Source: Calditrichia bacterium (GTDB taxonomy: Bacteria > Calditrichota > Calditrichia > RBG-13-44-9 > J075). From it: a stretch of DNA of 64,000 bases. Within the stretch, counting starts at the first letter, position 1. Each line of letters opens with the position of its first letter. Made by a program: the position numbers and the translations under genes. A model generated the notes under the pieces. That model had not been told where the DNA came from. It made no database searches and saw nothing but the letters and a program-made list of their open reading frames with translations. The stretch lies in assembly GCA_028284445.1 (NCBI GenBank), contig JANQRS010000021.1, positions 186,001 to 250,000 on the forward strand, read 5' to 3'. Positions 26,528 to 34,997 of the stretch are shown piece after piece.

Positions 26528-27886
26528 CTAGAAATCGACATCGACAGGTAAAATCCCTTTGGTCAAATAGCTGCCTTCGAGGACTTTCTTTAGCCCGCGC
26601 TCAAACAATTCAAGGGTCAGATGAATATGTTCATCCCTGTGAGCGGCTGAGAGATAAAATGGTTCTATTGCAAAAGGCTCGCGAAGCACGCCATTTTCTG
26701 CAAGGTACATGATAACGCTTTCGTATAATTCAAAATTAGCGTTTTCCAGCAACTGCCGCCAATCTTTCGGCGGATCTTGCGAAAATGAGATATTGAATAT
26801 CGCCGGCGTGCCATGAAGATGATGCACAATCGAATGCCGGGTGAAAATTTCCGACAATCCTTCCATCAGCATCGTTCCAACCCTGTTGATCTGACGATGC
26901 ACTTCCCCGCTCTGCATTCGCTCCAGGGTCGCATCTGCCGCTGCCGTTGACAGCACATTGCCGGAATAGGTGCCCCCCTGGAACACTTTACCAGGACCAA
27001 AGTTCATAAGCAATTCTTTCTTCCCGGCAATTGCCGCAATAGGATAACCGTTCGCCATCGCTTTTGCGTAGCAGGAAATATCCGGGTGAACACCGAAATA
27101 TTCCCGGGCACCACCGGGAGCAATCCGGAAACCAACCTTCACTTCGTCAAATATCAGCACAATACCGTATTCATCGCAAAGCGCCCGCACATACTCGAGA
27201 TATCCGGGATCAGGCATTAAAGCATTTCCATTGCCCAGCATCGGTTCCATGATAATCGCAGCAATTTTTCCTTCATATTGCTTCAATTGATCAGCCAGCA
27301 CTTCCCTGTTATTCCAGGGGCAGGTAACAATCAGCTCCCGCAAGCTTTCCGGAATGCCAATGCTGCCTTTGTAGGCCCTTGGCTGATTGAGGGAGCCAAC
27401 TTCGTCAATTTTGGCATTGGCGGTGCTCCAAAGAACGTGGTCATGGGCGCCGTGATAACATCCTTCAAACTTCAAGATGAGGTCGCGACCGGTATACCCT
27501 CGCGCCAGGCGCAAGCTATGCATGGTTGCTTCCGAACCGGTATTGGTCAGCCGCACCATCTCAACACCGGGACAAAGATCAATAATGCGCTCTGCTACGC
27601 TGATCTCGCAGGCATGGGTGGCGGCAAACACCTGACCATGATCAATGGCCTCTTTCACACGGCTATTGACAAATGAATCACCGTGGCCAAGTATGACCGG
27701 CCCCCAACCGAGGCGATAATCTATAAATCGATTGCCATCCGGATCAATCACATACGGACCTTCGGCATGGCTAAACACCAGGGTATCTTCATCACTGAAG
27801 TAGCGGTAATTGGAATTGACGCCATAGGGCATCACCTTTAGCGCCCTTTGAAACAACTCTCTTGATTTGCGGCCTTGTAAGGCCAT
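26528..27886 (-). CDS. Glutamate-1-semialdehyde-aminomutase-like class III aminotransferase
   Basis: The 452-residue PLP enzyme resembles HemL-type proteins (NTGSEATMHSLRLARGYTGR, GCYHGAHDHVLW, FDEVKVGFRIAPGGAREYFGVHPDISCYAKAMANG split over residues 115-280). Asp247 contacts the pyridinium and Lys275 carries PLP. It differs from true HemL in length and in lacking the other tetrapyrrole genes around it. It is the first gene of the minus-strand operon (11 nt before the transporter), so it probably acts on an amino group of the imported guanidino compound, polyamine or beta-amino acid rather than on glutamate semialdehyde. Several HemL-like enzymes of unknown specificity occur in such clusters. 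Confidence 0.85.
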   Translation of the reverse strand: MALQGRKSRELFQRALKVMPYGVNSNYRYFSDEDTLVFSHAEGPYVIDPDGNRFIDYRLGWGPVILGHGDSFVNSRVKEAIDHGQVFAATHACEISVAERIIDLCPGVEMVRLTNTGSEATMHSLRLARGYTGRDLILKFEGCYHGAHDHVLWSTANAKIDEVGSLNQPRAYKGSIGIPESLRELIVTCPWNNREVLADQLKQYEGKIAAIIMEPMLGNGNALMPDPGYLEYVRALCDEYGIVLIFDEVKVGFRIAPGGAREYFGVHPDISCYAKAMANGYPIAAIAGKKELLMNFGPGKVFQGGTYSGNVLSTAAADATLERMQSGEVHRQINRVGTMLMEGLSEIFTRHSIVHHLHGTPAIFNISFSQDPPKDWRQLLENANFELYESVIMYLAENGVLREPFAIEPFYLSAAHRDEHIHLTLELFERGLKKVLEGSYLTKGILPVDVDF

Positions 27887-27932
27887 AGACTTCTCCCTTT
27901 AAGTATGATCAAGGTGCATGAGACACCATTCT

Positions 27933-30278
27933 TTACTTCACAACGTGCATCTTTTTGGTTCGAAATTGACTGCCAAGCGTCAGGCGGTAGAAGTAGATGC
28001 CGGAAACCACCGCTTCACCGCGATTATTTCGACCATCCCACACGACTGAATAGCTGCCCGGCGCCATTCGTTCTCTCAGCAGGGTCCGTACCTTACGGCC
28101 AAGGATATCATAAATTGTAATTGTCACCAAACCCGGTTTTGATGAAGCCTGGCTGCCCGTAAGACCTTCTACCCGGAAATCAATCGTTGTGCTTGGGTTG
28201 AAAGGATTGGGATAGTTTTGACGCAATTCAACGGTATTAATTATGGGATTCTCCGGGCTGCGAATGCCGGTAATGCTGCTGCGGCTCGCCTGAAAGCGAA
28301 TGCTGTCTGCAACAGTCAACGGGCGAACCGTCAGCACAAAAAGAGTGTCTCCGATTCCCGGTAGTGAGCTGCTGCCGGCAGGCAGGCTATTTACGATCCA
28401 GGCGTGAGTATCGGGGGCATTTTGACTATACGGCGCCGGCGTCAGAATGCCGATTTGCTCCCCGGCCTCCCATTGCTGATTGCGATTGGCGGTTGGTTCC
28501 AGCACCCATAGGCCCGTGCGCTGATTGTTGGTCAGATCCCAGGCGAAGAAGGGTACTTCAACCTCCAGTAGGCCGGTTGTACCCACAGCAGTATCAAGGG
28601 GCGTCACGTAGCGGCCGTTCGCCAGGGTGTCGGTGCTTCCCCATATCAATGCGATATCGACCGGCGCCACGTTGTAGAAACTGGTTGGATCGACAACTTC
28701 AAACTCTAAATCGGTCCCGGATTGATTCACCAGGAAGGCCGCATCATGGTCCAAACCAAGATCAAATTCCGGCTGAAATTCGACCGCTATGCCGTCAAAA
28801 GCATCGGTCAAATAGAATACCTCTTCCCCCTTGTCCAGCGGAAAGCCGGCGACCACGGTGTCACCGCGAGCAACATTGGTGATATTTGCCAGGAAGGTGC
28901 TTGAAATGGTGGTATCAAAAGTAATTTCGTAGGTGTAGTCCATCAATGCCGCGGAGTCGACAACATGAACGCGATAGTGACTGGTGGAATTGCCGCTAAC
29001 TGGCATGACGGCGCTGCTTGCAAGGATTCCCTCCCCGGAAAGCGCTTCAATCTCCCGAGCGAAGATTTCATAATCGTTGTTTTCCTGTCCCCAGCTTGCC
29101 CAAACAGTGAGGAAGGTATTGGCATCGATTGCTCTAACTGCCGGTTCCCATTGGAAATCATCATTGTATTCATTCACCGGCGTTTCAAAGGAAATCGCCT
29201 CGCCATCCTCATCGAACAAACGGGCAAAGACGCCATCGCGACTACCATCTTGTTGCCAGCTGGACCAGACCACCACGAAGCGATCGTCCGGAAAAGCAGC
29301 GACCTTTGGCAGCCATTGGTAGCGAACGTCAGTCACATGTACCCTGCTTTCCTCGCCAAGTCTATTGCCGGAAGCGTCGAAACGCTGAAAATAAATGCCA
29401 CCGTCCCAGCCGTCTTGCTCCCAGCTGCACCAGACCACAACAAATCCGCCATCAGAGAAAGTCGCAAGATCCGCAAACCACTGGTAGTTCTCGACGTAGG
29501 TATTCACCTGAAATTCGCTGCCGACGGGATTTCCGTCGTTGTCAAAGCGTTGTCCAAAAACGCCGTATCCCGAGGGATTACTGTCATCCTGATTCCATGA
29601 TTCCCACACAACAACAAATTCTCCATCGGGCGTATATTCAATTGCAGGTCTTGCCTGGCTATACGTGACGGTTGTATTCACCCTGAATTCACTGCCCAGT
29701 TTTATACCGGCGGAATCAAAACGTCGGGCATAGACACCACGGTCGCTGCCATCCTGAGACCATGAGTCCCAGCAGACCACAAAATTGCCGGTATTGTCCA
29801 TCGCCACTGCCGGGTTGCTCTGACTGTGGGCAACAACGTCGTTTACCAATATGTCATCACCGAGCGGTTGGCCATTTTGATAGACACGGGCATAAATGTC
29901 AAATAGTGAGTCGACAGAAGTGAAAGATGCCCAGACAATAACAAAATCGCCCGCATCGTTCATGGCCACTGCCGCACGCTTTTGGTCCCCGTCGGTACGA
30001 AGATTTACCAGGGTTTCTGTGCCAAGCGCTTCATTATTGGCATCGAATTGCTGAAAAAAGATATCTCCTTCTGAACCGTCGTCTTGCTGAGCAGTTGAGA
30101 CCCATACGACAATGTAATTACCGGCGCCATCTCTAGCAATAACAGGCGCTCGCTGGGTAGAGTCTGTCCAGGAATTCACGCGGAATTCATCGCCGCTCGT
30201 CAAAACACTCTCTTGCTGCCCGTAGAGCGCCACGGCAAGCATTGCGGATAGTAGCAGTATTGTCAAAAGCTTGTTCAT
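27933..30278 (-). CDS. Secreted repeat protein with type IX-style sorting tail
   Basis: The product (781 residues) has a signal peptide (MNKLLTILLLSAMLAVALYGQ) and about eight repeats of roughly 50 residues. Each reads like GDFVIVWASF, QQDGS, FARRFD, G-x-E-x-VN, which suggests a beta-propeller or similar repeated blade. After a beta-rich middle domain the C-terminus has NTVELRQNYPNPFNPSTTI and a FlgD-like Ig fold (IYDILGRKVRTLL to GIYFYRLTL and KKMHVVK). This tail directs outer-membrane secretion by type IX-like systems in FCB lineages. It starts 7 nt after the VanX-like gene and lies 46 nt before the amine operon. Binding partner or enzymatic role is not visible. Confidence 0.88.
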   Translation of the reverse strand: MNKLLTILLLSAMLAVALYGQQESVLTSGDEFRVNSWTDSTQRAPVIARDGAGNYIVVWVSTAQQDDGSEGDIFFQQFDANNEALGTETLVNLRTDGDQKRAAVAMNDAGDFVIVWASFTSVDSLFDIYARVYQNGQPLGDDILVNDVVAHSQSNPAVAMDNTGNFVVCWDSWSQDGSDRGVYARRFDSAGIKLGSEFRVNTTVTYSQARPAIEYTPDGEFVVVWESWNQDDSNPSGYGVFGQRFDNDGNPVGSEFQVNTYVENYQWFADLATFSDGGFVVVWCSWEQDGWDGGIYFQRFDASGNRLGEESRVHVTDVRYQWLPKVAAFPDDRFVVVWSSWQQDGSRDGVFARLFDEDGEAISFETPVNEYNDDFQWEPAVRAIDANTFLTVWASWGQENNDYEIFAREIEALSGEGILASSAVMPVSGNSTSHYRVHVVDSAALMDYTYEITFDTTISSTFLANITNVARGDTVVAGFPLDKGEEVFYLTDAFDGIAVEFQPEFDLGLDHDAAFLVNQSGTDLEFEVVDPTSFYNVAPVDIALIWGSTDTLANGRYVTPLDTAVGTTGLLEVEVPFFAWDLTNNQRTGLWVLEPTANRNQQWEAGEQIGILTPAPYSQNAPDTHAWIVNSLPAGSSSLPGIGDTLFVLTVRPLTVADSIRFQASRSSITGIRSPENPIINTVELRQNYPNPFNPSTTIDFRVEGLTGSQASSKPGLVTITIYDILGRKVRTLLRERMAPGSYSVVWDGRNNRGEAVVSGIYFYRLTLGSQFRTKKMHVVK

Positions 30279-30285
30279 ACCTGCC

Positions 30286-30921
30286 TCACTTCATTTGAAA
30301 GTCCAACAGGGGGTAAACTCTCGCCGGCCCATATGAATAATGCCACCATTCAGTGTTCAGCAAGCTGAATCCGCCAACATCAACCATCAGATTGCGCAAC
30401 AGGAGCCGATTGGCGATGATATTCGCCGGCAAATTTGTGTAGTTGTGACCAGCCTGGTCGGAAAAATCATCAAAGTCGGTTGGCATTGGCAGTTCCTCCC
30501 CGGTAGCATTGTCTACCAGGGTTACATCAACCGCTGCACCGCGATTGTGTGAGGAACCGAACTCGGGATTGGCGACAAAGCGAGGATCCGGCAGTATGTC
30601 CCACATCAGGTATTGCACTGCCCTGGGACGGTAACCATCCCAGATTTTGAGTCCCAATCCTTGCGGGTATGCAATATTGTCGTGAAGCCGGATATTGCGT
30701 AAGCTATCCTGAACCAAAATCAGGCGTTCAACAACAATGTGGGAAAGAAAGCATTCATCTGTCGAATAGAGCTTTTCCCCGATGAAATTGTTGGTTGTAT
30801 TATATCGAAGATCAAGCACAATATCCGGAATAAGCTCCCTGACATTTACCAGTTCATCGGCGCCGCTCTGGGAAAAGCCCCATAGCGGCAGAAGGATGAT
30901 ATAAAGCAGCCATTTTTTCAT
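30286..30921 (-). CDS. Exported D-Ala-D-Ala dipeptidase (VanX/DdpX, peptidase M15D)
   Basis: The 211-residue product has a signal peptide (MKKWLLYIILLPLWGFSQ) and the zinc site of M15D peptidases: His125 and Asp132 in SSHNRGAAVD, the catalytic Glu191 and His194 in EWWHY. The Arg in WDGYRPR (98-100) is also typical. These enzymes split D-Ala-D-Ala; in most bacteria they recycle peptidoglycan dipeptide as nutrient, and only in glycopeptide-resistant clusters (vanHAX) do they give resistance. No vanH or vanA homologue is nearby, so a nutritional role in the periplasm is likely. It is tightly followed by the repeat protein gene (7 nt). Confidence 0.9.
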   Translation of the reverse strand: MKKWLLYIILLPLWGFSQSGADELVNVRELIPDIVLDLRYNTTNNFIGEKLYSTDECFLSHIVVERLILVQDSLRNIRLHDNIAYPQGLGLKIWDGYRPRAVQYLMWDILPDPRFVANPEFGSSHNRGAAVDVTLVDNATGEELPMPTDFDDFSDQAGHNYTNLPANIIANRLLLRNLMVDVGGFSLLNTEWWHYSYGPARVYPLLDFQMK

Positions 30922-30957
30922 TTTAAGTCCCGGGTTGAAATGAATATGCCACTGCCG

Positions 30958-31902
30958 CTATTTCATCAGCACAAGTCTTCTCACTTGTTTAAATTGATCG
31001 AAGGCGAGTTGGTAAAAATATATGCCGCTGGCCACCAGCGCACCTGCTTGATCGCGCCCATCCCACCTTTCAAGATATTCACCGGCGGCAAGATGTCCAT
31101 TTACCAAAGAACGGATTTCCTTCCCGGCAATATCATAAATTGTCAGGCTTGCCGTTCCGGCACTGGGGATGCTGAAGCTGATGCTGGTTTCAGGATTAAA
31201 CGGATTCGGATAGTTCTGCCGCAATTCAAATCCCTTGCTGAGATTGTCCCCCTGAGCTTCTATACCAACAACGCCGGCTGGATAATGAAGGGCAGCAACC
31301 CACATATCGGCATCCAGCAACCAGGAAAAAGAGCTCTGTTCATTAAAACGCTGAACGGTACTATCACTGAACATTTCCCAGGCACGGTCCTCTAAATCGC
31401 CAAGTCCGGCGGTATCGCAAAGAACGGCGAAGGTGTCATTATGCGTCGAATCCCATTCGACGCCGACAAAAAGGGTATCCGGGACAAAGAGGTTGCCATT
31501 CACAGGAATGGGTGCAGGCAGTGTGAACGAGGTGCCGGCACCGCTGATGTCGAACTGGTCGGCAGTGGTGTTAATGGTGGCAATGGTTTCCCGACTGGGG
31601 CCACCATTAATGCCGTTGGTTCTTTTGAAGACGATGCGAATGGGATCAGGGTCATCGACAATGCTCATTGCCCCCATATAAATGATGGCACCGGTCACGT
31701 CAAATTCGCCAAAAAAATCAAAGCGCTGATACTTGCCAACATCGCCGTATTCATTGGTTCCGGCAATATATCCCCATCCAAAAGGGTTTTCAAAAACCGT
31801 TGCAGGATCATCACCATAAAAGAGCGTATCGGGATCTCCTTGAGCAAAAGCTGTAAAACTCAAGACGCTGCATAAAACTAAAATGGTAGAAATCAGTCTC
31901 AT
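30958..31902 (-). CDS. Secreted protein with type IX-style sorting tail
   Basis: This 314-residue protein has a signal peptide (MRLISTILVLCSVLSFTAFAQ), a beta-rich domain of about 200 residues that I do not recognise (DTLFYGDDPATVFENPFGWGY at its start split over the first strands), then the sorting region FELRQNYPNPFNPETSI followed by the FlgD-like fold ending IYFYQLAFDQFKQVRRLVLMK. It shares only this tail with the repeat protein at 27933-30278. The gene is first in a minus-strand run with VanX (36 nt gap). GTGAGGAC precedes the start. It is probably a surface or secreted structural or binding protein. Confidence 0.85.
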   Translation of the reverse strand: MRLISTILVLCSVLSFTAFAQGDPDTLFYGDDPATVFENPFGWGYIAGTNEYGDVGKYQRFDFFGEFDVTGAIIYMGAMSIVDDPDPIRIVFKRTNGINGGPSRETIATINTTADQFDISGAGTSFTLPAPIPVNGNLFVPDTLFVGVEWDSTHNDTFAVLCDTAGLGDLEDRAWEMFSDSTVQRFNEQSSFSWLLDADMWVAALHYPAGVVGIEAQGDNLSKGFELRQNYPNPFNPETSISFSIPSAGTASLTIYDIAGKEIRSLVNGHLAAGEYLERWDGRDQAGALVASGIYFYQLAFDQFKQVRRLVLMK

Positions 31903-32213
31903 AGGATGTCCTCACTTTAAATGGCACATGTTAAATTCAATAAATGGGGTGAAATAAATTTGTATGTGAAAGGGTGATACTCATTGAATTTTACGATACA
32001 AATCCGTGCACACCTGAGAAAAAGGCAAAAACCGCCTACGACACAGCAGCATTTTACAAATTTTTTACTAAACACAAAAGAAAAGTGAAAATTTTTTACA
32101 AGAAACACTTTCAAACCAACATATTTCGATTCATTTCCTGCCGAAATTCAGTTTTCTTTTGGATTGCATTTTTAGCAAGCACACGATAGGTTTTCATCAG
32201 TTTATTTAGAACA
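31903..32213. other. AT-rich divergent promoter region
   Basis: The 311-nt gap separates the divergent sorting-tail gene and the methyltransferase gene. It is strongly AT-rich and holds no convincing gene, no zinc operator and no clear hairpin. A frame on minus (31917-32114) has no ribosome binding site and an odd composition. Confidence 0.5.
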
Positions 32214-33029
32214 ATGAGGTCATATCAGGTGAGTAATCCTACCAGGCAGATAGCAGATTTGTTTGACAGTGTAGCTTCCAACTATGACGAGAACGCCTTT
32301 TTTCAGATATCTGCAAGCAAGCTCCTTGGCCATCTCCCGCCTGATCTGGGTGGCGCCATGCTGGATATCTGTTGCGGCACAGGCGCTATAGCAATAAATG
32401 CCGCCCAGCGCTATCGCCAGCTAAGGATTCGGGGCATAGATATTTCCGCCGGTATGCTCAAGATCGCTCGCAACAAGGCCAGGCAATTAAATCTTGAAAA
32501 CGTCAGCTTTAGCGAGTCAGATGTTCTGGCAGCGCTCGAGGCGAAAGATTCATATGACCTGATCACGGGAGGGTATGCGCTGTTTTTCCTTCCCGAGCTG
32601 CCAACAACACTCCGTAAATTGAGAGCGAAACTGAATCCCGGCGGTATTTTTGCATTTTCTACCTTCACGGGCGATGCATTTCAACCCTATGTGGATCTTT
32701 TCCTGACTTCGTTGGAAGCATATCAAATTCAATTGCCGGAGATGCCATACAAGCTGCAAAATGAAACAGAGATCGAAGACCTGTGTCAAAATGCCGGGAT
32801 TTCCAGCCCGCGGATGATTCGCGAGGACATTCGCTACCCAATCGACATCGACGGCTGGTGGAGACTGCTAAATAGCGCCGGCTATAAGGGGCTACTCAGT
32901 CAAGTGCCTCAAGATCAAATGGCGGAGTTTAAGCGTGCACATCTCGCAGCTGTTGCGGAACACAGCGAAGGCAACAAAATCATGCTAAATGCAGACTCGA
33001 TCTATAGCTTTGTTGAAGGTGCATTGTAG
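32214..33029 (+). CDS. Class I SAM-dependent methyltransferase
   Basis: The 271-residue protein has the Rossmann motif I of small-molecule methyltransferases (AMLDICCGTGAIAINAA, about residues 45-61), the acidic end of strand 2 in IRGIDISAGMLKIAR and motif IV near SYDLITGGYALFFL. It is close in plan to UbiE/BioC-like enzymes. Start choice is uncertain: ATG at 32214 has no good ribosome binding site, while GTG at 32229 follows GAGG. The substrate is unknown. It is directly followed, after a 40-base hairpin element, by a COG0523 GTPase gene on the same strand; the two may or may not be co-transcribed. Confidence 0.85.
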   Translation: MRSYQVSNPTRQIADLFDSVASNYDENAFFQISASKLLGHLPPDLGGAMLDICCGTGAIAINAAQRYRQLRIRGIDISAGMLKIARNKARQLNLENVSFSESDVLAALEAKDSYDLITGGYALFFLPELPTTLRKLRAKLNPGGIFAFSTFTGDAFQPYVDLFLTSLEAYQIQLPEMPYKLQNETEIEDLCQNAGISSPRMIREDIRYPIDIDGWWRLLNSAGYKGLLSQVPQDQMAEFKRAHLAAVAEHSEGNKIMLNADSIYSFVEGAL

Positions 33030-33067
33030 ACAACCAGGCCTGACATCGTAGTTGGTATGTCAAAGAA

Positions 33068-33107
33068 TCCCCCCTCTATCTCCCCCCGGGGTGAGATAGA
33101 GGGGGGA
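33068..33107. repeat. GC-rich hairpin element, copy 1
   Basis: Two 15-base arms (TCCCCCCTCTATCTC and its exact complement) flank a 10-base centre. It belongs to a family of four such elements in the window (also 40553-40592, 46301-46343, 63489-63532) that share the C6/G6 ends but differ in the inner stem with compensating changes. This copy lies 25 bases before the start codon of the first COG0523 GTPase gene. Confidence 0.85.
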
Positions 33108-33131
33108 CAACCATCTGAAAGGTTATCCCGT

Positions 33132-34139
33132 ATGAGCAATGAAAAGCGCATCTCAAATGTGCCGACAAATATTATTACCGGTTTTCTCGGTTCCGGAAAG
33201 ACCTCGGCCATTTTGCATCTATTGAAAAACAAACCCGCTAATGAACGATGGGCTGTTTTGGTCAACGAGTTTGGCGAGATTGGCGTTGATGGCAGCCTTT
33301 TCGAAGGGCAGCATAGCGAAGAACAGGGTGTTTTTATCCGCGAGGTTCCCGGAGGATGCATGTGCTGCACAGCGGGACTGCCAATGCAGATTGCCTTGAA
33401 TTTGCTGCTCTCCCGCGCCCGACCGGATCGCCTGCTGATTGAGCCGACCGGATTAGGGCATCCGATTGAAGTGCTTGGCGTACTCTCTGGTGAATTTTAT
33501 CAGGAGAGCCTTTCCATCCATAAAATTGTCACACTTGTCGATGCCCGTCACCTGTCTGACAGTCGCTATACCAATCACCAAACCTTCAACCAGCAGATTG
33601 CTATCGCTGATGTTATCGTGGGCAACAAATCAGACCTCTATCGAGATGGGGACCGAGAAGTTCTGGAGGCCTATGCAAGAGAGCAAGGCGCGGCGCATGC
33701 CAAACTCCTTATTACCGAACAGGGCATCCTTGAGCCGTCGTGGCTGGAAGGCCCGACCAGCGCCTCGGCAGACCCACAGCATTACCCGGACTTAGGTGAA
33801 AATCAGCAGCCGTCTGTTTCTGAAATGCCTATTCCGGAATCCGGCTACCTCAAAGTAGAGAATAAGGGAGAAGGTTTCAAGAGTGTCGGCTGGCGCTTCA
33901 CGCCGCGTCAGGTCTTTGACCGTAGCAAGCTTATTGCTTTTTTCCGCGGCCTCGAGGCGGAACGCATGAAGGCGGTATTTATCACCGAATCCGGAGTCTT
34001 CGGCTATAACTTGACCCCGGACGCCTTAACAGAAATGGTTCTCGACGAATGTGTAGAAAGCCGGGTTGAAATCATTGCCAGCGATATTGACAGCGCCTGG
34101 GAAGAGCAACTTCTGGACTGCATCGAACCGAACTTATAG
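33132..34139 (+). CDS. COG0523 (CobW/P47K) GTPase, putative zinc metallochaperone 1
   Basis: I choose ATG 33132 (335 residues); the open frame extends further upstream but runs through the hairpin element. The product has Walker A GFLGSGKT (17-24), the family metal site CMCC (76-79), the switch/Walker B region, and NKSD for guanine recognition near residue 165; a CobW C-terminal domain follows (GWRFTPRQVFDRSKL). COG0523 proteins bind zinc at the CxCC site and hand metal to client proteins during zinc shortage; others serve cobalt or nitrile hydratase. The neighbouring zinc genes favour zinc. It has no histidine-rich tail. No operator palindrome lies directly upstream, so its control may differ from that of the genes after 34246. 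Confidence 0.9.
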   Translation: MSNEKRISNVPTNIITGFLGSGKTSAILHLLKNKPANERWAVLVNEFGEIGVDGSLFEGQHSEEQGVFIREVPGGCMCCTAGLPMQIALNLLLSRARPDRLLIEPTGLGHPIEVLGVLSGEFYQESLSIHKIVTLVDARHLSDSRYTNHQTFNQQIAIADVIVGNKSDLYRDGDREVLEAYAREQGAAHAKLLITEQGILEPSWLEGPTSASADPQHYPDLGENQQPSVSEMPIPESGYLKVENKGEGFKSVGWRFTPRQVFDRSKLIAFFRGLEAERMKAVFITESGVFGYNLTPDALTEMVLDECVESRVEIIASDIDSAWEEQLLDCIEPNL

Positions 34140-34245
34140 TCATTGTCTCCCGCTATTTCCCCTCACGGAGATAGCAGCAGAGAAAATCCACACGCCCTTC
34201 ATCACCCTTAACCGCTTATTGTGCGGTCTGCTTTCAAAAAAACAA

Positions 34246-34277
34246 TTTGCAATAAAACTTAGAATTACCTATTATTG
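34246..34277 (+). promoter_or_regulatory. FCB-type promoter of the zinc island
   Basis: TTTG at 34246-34249 and TATTATTG at 34270-34277 are separated by 20 bases. The upstream block from 34228 (CTGCTTTCAAAAAA, then CAATTTGCAA) is repeated with one change at 42361, upstream of the DUF5916 gene, and the distance to the operator is identical. Confidence 0.7.
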
Positions 34278-34291
34278 CAACTCTGTTGCAA
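34275..34291. promoter_or_regulatory. Putative Zur operator 3
   Basis: TTGCAAC, three central bases TCT, GTTGCAA: a 17-base palindrome overlapping the -7 element of the promoter at 34246-34277 and 74 bases upstream of the small His/Cys membrane protein gene. Confidence 0.85.
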
Positions 34292-34364
34292 CAGCAAGAG
34301 ATACTATGCCGGTTAAATCAATACGCCTGCAAGATCTTATTTGCAAATAAAAAACAATAGAAGC

Positions 34365-34664
34365 ATGAAGTTAGTTAATAGAATAGTTCTGATTGTCTTA
34401 CTTGGCTTGTGGTTAGGAAGCTTGTTCGCCTTTCCGGCGGCAAGTTCTCATACGCACAAGTGTGATGACTGTGATGAATGTCCGGTTTGTTTTTTCCGGA
34501 TCAATTTGATCACCAGTTGCCTGCTATTCGTATTGACATTTACGCTGCTTGCCCCATCCAGGGCCATTGTTTTTCTATTTCTTGAAGAACTTCCACCTCC
34601 CCCACCTTTTTCCGGATTTCAGTTCCTTAATAAAGCCCCCCCTGCGCTCGACTGCTTCGCATAG
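34365..34664 (+). CDS. Small His/Cys-rich membrane protein with NKAPP end (DUF2946-like)
   Basis: From the ATG at 34365 the product has 99 residues: an N-terminal hydrophobic helix, a metal-binding-like patch SSHTHKCDDCDECPVC, a second hydrophobic helix, a proline run (LPPPPPF) and the end FQFLNKAPPAL. The overall plan, two membrane helices separated by a His/Cys cluster and a C-terminal xAPPx motif, resembles DUF2946-type small proteins that occur next to TonB receptors for metals. A second, diverged copy is at 58163-58447. It lies directly downstream of a Zur-type promoter, before the lipoprotein and TonB receptor. It may pass metal to the TonB system or sense it; that is inference. Confidence 0.75.
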   Translation: MKLVNRIVLIVLLGLWLGSLFAFPAASSHTHKCDDCDECPVCFFRINLITSCLLFVLTFTLLAPSRAIVFLFLEELPPPPPFSGFQFLNKAPPALDCFA

Positions 34665-34997
34665 CATTCAAAGTATTTATTCAAAGGTCTCGACAATTGC
34701 GCTTTTTGATAGCTGTTTCTGCAAAAAGCCTATCTGGGGCCAAGCCTTAACAGGTTTCTGTGCTATTCCGGATGTGGCAAGGTCGAGTCTTGCAAATCAA
34801 TCGCGCCACGGTAAGCACTAACAAGGCACAACTCATCTTGAATTGTGTTTTAGGGTTTCGCTGATGAATGCTTTGCACGCTGCGGCTGAGCAAATACCAA
34901 CAACCGTTTTTCCGCCACTAAAGGCACAGCCTGTTCTTATTCCAATCTCTGGTAAGAAAAGGTATCATTTCAAATAGCATATAAGAGAGGAGATAAC
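34665..34997. other. Gap within the zinc island
   Basis: The 333 nt between the small membrane protein and the lipoprotein gene contain no credible gene and no palindromic operator. A purine-rich ribosome binding site (GAGAGGAG) marks the end. The stretch may be a processed leader or contain a separate promoter that I cannot identify. Confidence 0.4.

Noticed and set aside
26528..27886. Haem biosynthesis gene hemL
   Set aside because: Similar fold and motifs, but the setting is amine catabolism and no tetrapyrrole genes are near.
30286..30921. Glycopeptide resistance locus
   Set aside because: The VanX-like dipeptidase has no vanH or vanA neighbours and an export signal, so nutrient recycling is more likely.
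32150..32194. TTTG and TAGGTTTT before the methyltransferase gene as a promoter
   Set aside because: The two elements are 25 bases apart instead of 20, unlike the five consistent promoters in the window.
34549..34821. Frame continuing past the small His/Cys protein
   Set aside because: It is in another phase of the small gene and has no start signal; probably chance.
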